From assembly GCA_947499775.1 (NCBI GenBank), contig CANMPY010000019.1:1-12869 (forward strand): a stretch of 12,869 nucleotides of DNA, read 5' to 3'. Shown here piece by piece: positions 6,611 through 12,869 of the stretch. Below the pieces are notes generated by a model. It had not been told where the DNA came from. It saw only the letters and a program-made list of their open reading frames with translations, and searched no databases. The number at the start of each line of letters is the position of its first letter. The first letter of the stretch is position 1. A program made the position numbers and the translations under genes. The DNA is from Bacteroidota bacterium. Its GTDB lineage: Bacteria; Bacteroidota; Bacteroidia; NS11-12g; UBA9320.

Positions 6611-9600
6611 TTACCGAATCAATGTTACTGTACCAGTGTAGGTAAACACTTTATTGATAAAGTTGGTAACTTGAACTTCATAAACATAGGCATCGGTGGC
6701 ACATGGCTCCCCTTTATAAATACCATCCCAAGGTTCATCTAATTTGGTGGTTTTATAAAGTATTTCGCCCCAACGGTTAAAAACCATGAGTTGGTAAGTA
6801 TTGTAGCCGCTTGCTTGTACGTTAAATTTGTTGTTTTTGACAGGCCCAAATCCATCGGGTGTAAACACATTAGGAATATAAACCAATATGTCTGGCCCAA
6901 CTTTTACAGATTTGGTAATGGTATCGCGGCAACCAAAATTTGTTTCTACCATTAGCGTAACCCAATAAGTATTAGTATCGCTCGAGTAATAGTACTCCGG
7001 ATTTAAATCGGAAGAAGTGTCGCTATCAATTACTATATCTCCAAAATTCCATTCATTGGACGCAATTTTACTTCCAAGCGTTGAATTCACAAAACTTGTA
7101 TTGGTGAATCTAAACCTTGGCAATGCAGCTGTAGTCGAGTTATTTGGATTTGGTACAAAATCAGCAACTGGCAATGGGTAAGCATCAATGTTTATTGGAC
7201 CAAACACTGTATCGCAACCAAGATTACTCGTAATGGTTAAGTTAACAGGGAATTGGCCATCGCTTATATAGGATTCTGAAGGGTTTTGCAGGGTGCTTTT
7301 TCCTCCATTTCCAAAATTCCAATCATAGGTAGCCTTAGTGGCATCTACTCCATTTGATATTGTAGATGTGAATTTAGCTAAATGCGGAATACATCCGTTT
7401 GCGTCATCAACCGCTATGATTGCCAATGGTTTTGGATTAATAGTTATCGTTATGGCATTTTGATCGAAAGGGCAAACTCCGGTGGCATCGGTAAAAGCGG
7501 TTATAACAATAATTGTGCTGCTATCGCTTCGCGGCTTAATAGTAAATGTAGCTGGATTATTATTGCTCAATTGGGTATTGTTCTCAAAATTAGCACGCAA
7601 GGGATCGGCATTATGCACCCAATTTATTTTCGGCGTATTGGCGAATTGTGCCTTTAGGGGAACAGTTATCAAGTTACTTCGGCAATAGCTGGTGTCTTTA
7701 GTAAGTATTGTAAGAATGGGTTTGCTCTGAACAAATACTTGTAAACTTTTTGTCGTATCGCATTTTGTGGTAGGATGAATATAAGTGTAAGAAAGTGATA
7801 TCCATTTGTCACGCTCTGAAGCCGGAACTGCACTTGGTTTAAATTTACCTCCCCCAATAATGCCTGGAATAGTGCTAGACCAGTTTCCTCCTGCAGGCGC
7901 TGCATTTAAGTTTACATCGCCGTCAACTTCGCAATATGTACTGCTGTTTAAATTTGGACTTACGCTAATGTTTACTGTAGGAAGCGGATTGATTTGGATT
8001 ATAGTATCCTTTTTTACATAGCATCCGCTTGATAAATCGATATAGCGCATTTTGTATAAACCAGGACCATTTTGAAGATTCAATTTTTTAGTATCTAAAG
8101 TGTCGCCATTGTTCTTGTCAAGGCCAACTTGCAATAATCCTTTAGCTTTTGAAAATCCAGCACTGTCAATTGCCGACCAAACTCCTGAAACTGGTTTTGC
8201 ATTGCTTAGGGTAATTAAATTAACAATACCCTCATCAATACAAAGGTCTTTAAATCCATTAAATGTTATAATAGGAACCTTTACAATATAAAATTTAGCG
8301 GTGTCCTTATTATAACATCCCTCGCCATCCAATACAGTTATTTCAATCTCTAGCGAGTCTTTGCTGCTTGCTCCTAAATCAATCACGGATTTGTCAACGA
8401 TAAGGGCAAAATCAAAGTTTAAACTTGCATCATCATCCACTACCAAGTCAGTAATGGTACACATTCCTCCTCCTGTTTTTGCTAAACTTCTTAAAAGTTT
8501 AAACGTAACCTGAGTCATTGAATTCAAGTTTATTGGTGTTTTTATAAATATAGGTAAAGGTGCAGCTGCTTTTAATTTAACTTTTTGAGCATTTTGACAC
8601 AAAGTTCCGCCATCGAATTGAAGTGAGGGCAATGGGTTTATGGTAAATCGAGAGCTGTCCTTGTTTATACACGTCGTGTTTGGGTCGGTATAGGTATAAA
8701 TTAAAGTAAAAATACCTGCCTTTTTTGGATCGCAAGCCGATGGGGTTAAAAAGGTGTTGCCTCCAGAAACAAAAGCTGTATTTTGACGGCAGTCCCATGT
8801 TCCACCTATAGGAGAACCAAAAAGTGGGCCACTCAAAGATATATTGCCATAATCGCAACAGTATTTTTGAGGCGCACAAACTATTAAATCTGGTAAAGGA
8901 TTTACTTTTATATGCACCGTATCGGCTCCATAACAACGCAATGTATCTTCTTGAACTTCTAATTCTAAAAGGTAATCATAGGTGTTTTGTGTTTTAAGCT
9001 TTAGCTTAGCTTGGGTGCTTAATATTGGTAGAGTTTTTGGCAATCCTTTATACCACAAATACGTACCTGATTTTGAATTATTCACGGTGTCAAGTCCCGA
9101 TGCATTTAAAATTAATTCATCATTAAAGCATAAGGTCTGATCAGGTCCAGCATTGGTAAATAATGTATCGTTCACAATTAACTGCATGCTGTCGGTATTT
9201 GTACATCCTAAGCTGTCTTTTACAGTTATGGTATAAAGCCCTCGTTGTGCAATTCGCGAAAAGGTATCAGTGCCGTAAGGATTGCCGTCATGTGCCCATT
9301 GCCAAAGTAAGGTATCGCCTTGTTGAAGGGTATCGTTTGTATCTGGATTTATCCACCAAGCTACTTGCGCTTTTGGGGTAATGGTAACACTATCGTACCA
9401 ACAAATTCGTATATCGGGCCCCATCGAAACTTTAGGATTTTCTTTTAAAAATACATTGATGGTATCGTAGGCTGTACATCCTTTTTTGTCCGATATTTCA
9501 ACTCTAAATATACTATCGGATGAATTCATAAACACATCAATAATATCGAGCGTGTCTTTTGGGTCATGTGCTGGTGCAAACCATTTGTATTTATAGTCAG

Positions 9601-11269
9601 GTACACCATTATAGGTTCTTGCCGATAATCTTAAGGTTGTGTTGGCGCAAACAAAGGTATCAGGCCCTACCGATAAATTAACTTCTAACAGAGGTGGAAT
9701 AATTATGGTATCAAAATATTCGGAAGGGCAATTTTGAGGAGGATTATTAATTGTGTGATGAACAATATATTTTCCGCCCTTCCTGAAAATTACAGTGTCA
9801 ATTTGATTTTTTGATTTTAAGCCATTATTGCTTTTAAAACTATACGTTTTTTTGTCAAGAAATTGCCCGTATTTATCGCTTATTTCCCAAGCGTAAGTTG
9901 GCGTTCCTCTGAACCCGTTGATCGGTTTACTTTTAAAGGCGTAGGTGCCGCAAATTAATGTATCGTATGTTCTAACTGTTTCGGCAATAAAATTAACTTT
10001 TATTGAAAATGATCTTACGGTAACTGCGTTTCTAGGGCAAGCATTGTCTTTGGCTGTTACAGTAAACGTATACGGCAAATCGCTTGCTTGATTTTTTTTA
10101 GGAGTCCAACAAAATTGCCCTACCCTTTCCCTGACCGTGGTGTCTTTTATTACAAAAGTTGCCCCTGGAATTGCATTGTTCCAGGTAAGTTTAACGGTAT
10201 CGGGTGGAGGCGATGTTGCCGGGGGAGGAAGTTTAAAGGGTTTGTCTTCGGTGGTTACATCAAAACATAATTTTGTCCCCGCACAAACTGAATATTTGAA
10301 GGATTTGTTTGTAATTTTTGGTGGATTATTGCCAGGGCAGCTCAATACAGTAATGTACATATCGCGCCGGGTGGTTCCCAATTTTTTCCATTTACCGGTG
10401 CTGTCTTTTCGGTATTCGTCAATCATTAGGCATAATGGCCCGTTTTCGTCGCATTTGGTTGGCGTAAAAATAATATCGCCGGTTTCAAAGTCAATATAAA
10501 ATCCAATTGGAGGATCTGCATTTTGATTGTATTTAGTTTTATCTGTCCAACCTCCTGGGAAATAAGACGATAGTGGGTAATTTTTGCTCCAACCCCCCAG
10601 CCATGAAACTGCATTAAAACTTGCGCTTAAGGGCTCGGCTAAACTATAGGCCAACGAATCGCCTGTATCGAGTAAATCAAGCGTACCTGCATTGATATAA
10701 GCCGGTTGATTGCAGCATAAAAAACACATGGCAATGTTTGTAAACCTCGGCGAATTATTTCCTTTTTTGCCAATATTACAAAGATCCATCATGGCTTCGC
10801 CTCCGTAGGATGTAGTTGAAGTTGTAGTGCTTACTAGGCCCCATGGTTGGGCTACCCTAAGTTTTACTTGGCAACAACTTCCAAAACTTTTAAAGGGCGA
10901 TTTGTCAAAATCAATGGTGTCAACAAAAATATGTTCTTCAATTCCCAATCTACTTCCTCCGCTATTGGTACAGGGCAATTGTTCGGAACTGCAAACCGGA
11001 GTTATATCTCTTATACTTACTCTTGGCGGTTTTGTAGTAATAGATGTGCTACCGCAAATGACAGTAAATGTAGGCATTACCGATAATTTACATTGACATT
11101 GATGGTATAAAATATACTTTATAGCATATTTTCTGCCACCTAAATAGGTATAAATAATATCGGATCCATTTATAATATCACACGATTTTACAATCTCGGG
11201 ACTTAAGAATGACCCAATTAAACTCGTTAAAAGAATTATTTTTAACCAAATCGATTTAATTTTTTGCAT
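6611..11269 (-). CDS. Giant secreted Cys-rich/PKD protein with CHU_C-type T9SS sorting domain
   Basis: I start this at the ATG at 11269-11267, giving 1552 residues; a TTG two codons upstream also opens the frame. Residues 1-29 are a signal peptide (basic start, hydrophobic core). Residues about 30-313 form a Cys-rich beta module with the landmarks DTGDSLAYSL (about 201-210) and IDFETGDIIFTPT (259-271), a pattern seen at the N-terminus of many large Bacteroidota surface proteins. A chain of about nine Ig/PKD-like modules follows (about 314-1280), often joined by NPLP linkers, with repeated VGPD/MGPD/AGPD strand openings. Two recognisable PKD domains follow, with YDWNFGNGG (near 1315) and NEWNFGD (near 1405). 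The last 95 residues are a gliding-motility-associated C-terminal domain: IPNVFTPDG, VFNRWGEILY, PWDG, GTVTLIR. That domain marks export by T9SS and anchoring or release at the cell surface. A role in adhesion is inferred. No enzyme domain and no porP/sprF partner gene are seen here. Confidence 0.9.
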   Translation of the reverse strand: MQKIKSIWLKIILLTSLIGSFLSPEIVKSCDIINGSDIIYTYLGGRKYAIKYILYHQCQCKLSVMPTFTVICGSTSITTKPPRVSIRDITPVCSSEQLPCTNSGGSRLGIEEHIFVDTIDFDKSPFKSFGSCCQVKLRVAQPWGLVSTTTSTTSYGGEAMMDLCNIGKKGNNSPRFTNIAMCFLCCNQPAYINAGTLDLLDTGDSLAYSLAEPLSASFNAVSWLGGWSKNYPLSSYFPGGWTDKTKYNQNADPPIGFYIDFETGDIIFTPTKCDENGPLCLMIDEYRKDSTGKWKKLGTTRRDMYITVLSCPGNNPPKITNKSFKYSVCAGTKLCFDVTTEDKPFKLPPPATSPPPDTVKLTWNNAIPGATFVIKDTTVRERVGQFCWTPKKNQASDLPYTFTVTAKDNACPRNAVTVRSFSIKVNFIAETVRTYDTLICGTYAFKSKPINGFRGTPTYAWEISDKYGQFLDKKTYSFKSNNGLKSKNQIDTVIFRKGGKYIVHHTINNPPQNCPSEYFDTIIIPPLLEVNLSVGPDTFVCANTTLRLSARTYNGVPDYKYKWFAPAHDPKDTLDIIDVFMNSSDSIFRVEISDKKGCTAYDTINVFLKENPKVSMGPDIRICWYDSVTITPKAQVAWWINPDTNDTLQQGDTLLWQWAHDGNPYGTDTFSRIAQRGLYTITVKDSLGCTNTDSMQLIVNDTLFTNAGPDQTLCFNDELILNASGLDTVNNSKSGTYLWYKGLPKTLPILSTQAKLKLKTQNTYDYLLELEVQEDTLRCYGADTVHIKVNPLPDLIVCAPQKYCCDYGNISLSGPLFGSPIGGTWDCRQNTAFVSGGNTFLTPSACDPKKAGIFTLIYTYTDPNTTCINKDSSRFTINPLPSLQFDGGTLCQNAQKVKLKAAAPLPIFIKTPINLNSMTQVTFKLLRSLAKTGGGMCTITDLVVDDDASLNFDFALIVDKSVIDLGASSKDSLEIEITVLDGEGCYNKDTAKFYIVKVPIITFNGFKDLCIDEGIVNLITLSNAKPVSGVWSAIDSAGFSKAKGLLQVGLDKNNGDTLDTKKLNLQNGPGLYKMRYIDLSSGCYVKKDTIIQINPLPTVNISVSPNLNSSTYCEVDGDVNLNAAPAGGNWSSTIPGIIGGGKFKPSAVPASERDKWISLSYTYIHPTTKCDTTKSLQVFVQSKPILTILTKDTSYCRSNLITVPLKAQFANTPKINWVHNADPLRANFENNTQLSNNNPATFTIKPRSDSSTIIVITAFTDATGVCPFDQNAITITINPKPLAIIAVDDANGCIPHLAKFTSTISNGVDATKATYDWNFGNGGKSTLQNPSESYISDGQFPVNLTITSNLGCDTVFGPINIDAYPLPVADFVPNPNNSTTAALPRFRFTNTSFVNSTLGSKIASNEWNFGDIVIDSDTSSDLNPEYYYSSDTNTYWVTLMVETNFGCRDTITKSVKVGPDILVYIPNVFTPDGFGPVKNNKFNVQASGYNTYQLMVFNRWGEILYKTTKLDEPWDGIYKGEPCATDAYVYEVQVTNFINKVFTYTGTVTLIR

Positions 11270-11392
11270 GAGCAATTAATGAAATTTAAAGCACCTCAAT
11301 AATACTAAAAAAAAATTAATAATAAAGAGAAACTAATGCAGATTTATTCTGTAATGTTCTAAAAAGGAGTTTGATAGAAGTGTTTTTATGCC
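11270..11392. other. Intergenic region upstream of the giant secreted protein gene
   Basis: A 123-bp A/T-rich gap between two minus-strand genes. On the minus strand it holds a run of nine T (11308-11316 on the plus strand reads as A) without a G/C-rich stem before it, so no convincing terminator for the acyltransferase gene. No exact TAnnTTTG element was found for the downstream gene; the closest is TAGTTTCT. Any promoter here is not recognisable by eye. Confidence 0.5.
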
Positions 11393-12748
11393 TTAATTTA
11401 TTTTTGAATTATCTATAAATTCATCATGACCCCTTTTGAATAAAGCAAGCAGTTGTTCTCTTTCCTCTGCTAAACTATCAACTAATGATTTTTTACGTAA
11501 TCCTATAATCCTAAGTTTTAAATTGGAAAGCCATTGTTTTGACTTATTATAATAGGTAAAGGTAAAAATACCAAGTGTAGTAAATAGGAATAGAAATGAC
11601 ACTGCGATGATAATATTATGGGTTGTATGATAAACAAACCAAGATAAGAGAAAGCCATTAATTGAAAAAAGAAGTAGGCCTAAAACAAGGATGATAGACC
11701 CATAAAAATCTGTTTTTTGGACGAGTATTTTAGCTAAAAAATTAGTTAATAAATAGGGTAAAATATTTAGGGTTAGCCCACACACAAATAGTGGAAATCC
11801 AAGCAAGAAATAGAGGGTCAAAACAACAGGATTCGAATCTAAAATGTGATTGACTTTAAGAGCGTTAGAACTGTTTTTGTCGTAGCTTAATAAATTAGTA
11901 ATGGAAAAATAACGGTGAACTTTTTGCTCAATAGACTCTAATACATCAAGCTTTTCTTTTTTGAAATAGTCAATGGTTCCAGCAATATCTTTTCGGGCCA
12001 AAAACCAATTGGCATTCCCTTCTTTTTTAATACCAAATCGAATAAGGTCAGTGTGTACTATTTTTTCAATTTTATTGGTTAGGTCTTGCCAGCGAGTGTC
12101 GTCAACCACAACAACGCGGTTGCGAAGTTCAATTTCGATTTCTGCAGTTAAATTTTGAACAGTCTTTATTGGATCAACCTTATAGCTATCCTTGTATTGT
12201 AAAAGGGTTACAGGTTTACCAACATTTAAAAATAGTTTGCTTTGAAAATGATGGGGATTTGTATAATTAATACCAATGGGAATTAATTGAATGTTTAAAG
12301 AGAAATCATTCTGAGCTTCGGCACCAAGAGCTATGCGAGCAGCGCCAGTTTTTAATGGAAGCAGTATTGGTTTTGATTGGCTTGCACCTTCGGGAAATAG
12401 AACCAGAACGCCATTTTTTTCAAGCATTTGAAAACAGTATTCAAAAGTGTCTTCGTTTTTGCTCATATCATCGGGCGATTTATCTTTCCTATAAATCGGT
12501 ATGGCATTTAGTGTTCCGAGTAGCTTAGCCATAAATGGTTTTTTAAAGGATTCGCCGCGTGCCAAAAAATAAACCTTTCGTTTTGAAAAGGCCGCAACCA
12601 CAATTGGATCCATAAAGGCGCTTCGATGATTTGGCAATAAAATAACAGGCCCTGCTAATGGAATGTTTTCTTCATTTCGAATTTGTATTTCGCTGAAATA
12701 AGTTCGGATAGCAAATTTGAAAATTGCTTTAAAAAAATTATACAACAT
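11393..12748 (-). CDS. Membrane-associated glycerolipid acyltransferase (PlsC/LPLAT superfamily)
   Basis: A 451-residue acyltransferase-like protein. The catalytic motif is N40-H41-RSAFM-D47, with His and Asp five residues apart; most PlsC proteins have four. The second conserved block is F118-PEG-121 in VLFPEGASQSKP, which binds the glycerol-phosphate part of the acceptor. IPIGINY (156-162) is the usual downstream strand. The acyltransferase core covers about 15-215, so the family's usual 240 residues are extended by a charged middle part (about 216-300) and a C-terminal membrane region with about three hydrophobic segments (308-330, 348-372, 377-399), ending in a charged tail. The five-residue spacing and the C-terminal membrane part resemble the Gpt2/Sct1-like glycerol-3-phosphate acyltransferase group more than short PlsC. 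It likely acylates glycerol-3-phosphate or lysophosphatidate at the inner membrane; the exact substrate is open. The ATG at 12748 places the usual lead before the His motif. Confidence 0.88.
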   Translation of the reverse strand: MLYNFFKAIFKFAIRTYFSEIQIRNEENIPLAGPVILLPNHRSAFMDPIVVAAFSKRKVYFLARGESFKKPFMAKLLGTLNAIPIYRKDKSPDDMSKNEDTFEYCFQMLEKNGVLVLFPEGASQSKPILLPLKTGAARIALGAEAQNDFSLNIQLIPIGINYTNPHHFQSKLFLNVGKPVTLLQYKDSYKVDPIKTVQNLTAEIEIELRNRVVVVDDTRWQDLTNKIEKIVHTDLIRFGIKKEGNANWFLARKDIAGTIDYFKKEKLDVLESIEQKVHRYFSITNLLSYDKNSSNALKVNHILDSNPVVLTLYFLLGFPLFVCGLTLNILPYLLTNFLAKILVQKTDFYGSIILVLGLLLFSINGFLLSWFVYHTTHNIIIAVSFLFLFTTLGIFTFTYYNKSKQWLSNLKLRIIGLRKKSLVDSLAEEREQLLALFKRGHDEFIDNSKIN

Positions 12749-12869
12749 TGGCTTTTAATAAATTAAACACTAATATTTACACTGCAAATTATAGGAGTGT
12801 ATTAAAATGGTAAGCGTTTGCGTAATTGCAGATAGGCATTAATTTAGAAATACCTAATGGCTCTAACAT
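12749..12869. other. Upstream region of the acyltransferase gene, to the right edge
   Basis: 121 bp without a supported complete gene. On the minus strand TATAATTTG (12793-12785) resembles the -7 element but has the wrong spacing between TA and TTTG. A minus-strand frame is open from the edge down to a TAA at 12791-12789, 26 codons; it could be the end of a gene lying beyond the window, but nothing in it can be recognised. Confidence 0.3.

Noticed and set aside
8577..8936. 119-codon minus-strand frame inside the giant protein gene
   Set aside because: It is out of frame with the well-supported domain-bearing frame and shows no family features; it is a shadow of that gene.
10137..10499. 120-codon plus-strand frame antisense to the giant protein gene
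   Set aside because: Antisense shadow of a real gene, with no recognisable motif or start signal.
11175..11195. Possible lipoprotein cleavage site (IVKSC) in the giant protein
   Set aside because: Lys at -2 does not fit the lipobox, and the protein ends in a T9SS sorting domain, so ordinary signal peptidase cleavage is more likely.
6611..11269. Direct DNA repeats encoding the Ig/PKD-like modules
   Set aside because: The modules resemble each other in protein pattern (NPLP linkers, xGPD openings) but the DNA is well diverged; no tandem repeat of DNA was seen.
11270..11275. TTG start two codons upstream of the giant secreted protein's ATG
   Set aside because: The ATG at 11269-11267 begins a proper signal peptide (MQKIK...), so the extra two codons are not needed.
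12807..12842. Eleven-codon plus-strand ORF with GGAG upstream (ATG 12807)
   Set aside because: Too short, and Bacteroidota rarely use Shine-Dalgarno sites; no other support.
12789..12869. Minus-strand frame open from the right edge (MLEPLGISKL...)
   Set aside because: Only 26 codons are visible and none match a known protein end; it may be the tail of an outside gene but cannot be called.

Overview
The window looks like a chromosomal segment of a Bacteroidota (Bacteroidetes) bacterium. The grounds are low-G+C, A-rich DNA, genes without clear Shine-Dalgarno sites, matches to the Bacteroidota -7 promoter element (TAnnTTTG), very large secreted Cys-rich/PKD proteins, and a gliding-motility-associated C-terminal domain of the type recognised by the type IX secretion system (T9SS). 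The genus cannot be told from the sequence. No tRNA, rRNA, CRISPR array, insertion sequence or phage gene was seen.

Layout, left to right. (1) Positions 1-536, minus strand: the N-terminal part of a secreted PKD-domain protein that runs off the left edge. (2) 591-1610, minus: a radical SAM/SPASM protein of unknown substrate. (3) 1611-1899: a divergent intergenic region with a promoter candidate for each side and several inverted repeats, one of which looks like a minus-strand terminator. (4) 1900-6539, plus: a tight operon ccmC-ccmD-ccmE-ccmF-(Rossmann/DUF2520 gene) with stop/start overlaps. (5) 6540-6610: a short convergent gap with hairpin potential. (6) 6611-11269, minus: a 1552-residue secreted multidomain protein ending in a CHU_C-type T9SS sorting domain. 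(7) 11393-12748, minus: a membrane-associated glycerolipid acyltransferase of the PlsC/LPLAT superfamily. (8) 12749-12869: upstream region of the acyltransferase, running off the right edge.

How the genes work together. The central operon encodes the heme-handling core of cytochrome c maturation System I. CcmC and CcmD load heme onto the periplasmic chaperone CcmE, and CcmF ligates it to apocytochrome. CcmE carries Cys in a CxxxY motif where the classical protein has His, placing it in the variant System I. The ABC exporter genes ccmA/ccmB and the thioreduction genes ccmG/ccmH are not in the window. The flanking minus-strand genes serve the cell envelope (secreted proteins, lipid synthesis) and have no obvious functional link to cytochrome maturation.

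Most points worth checking are local: a coding-like out-of-frame tail after ccmD whose stop overlaps the ccmE start, the structured divergent intergenic region, the Cys-type CcmE, and the orphan radical SAM gene. I did not find a clearly new multi-gene system.
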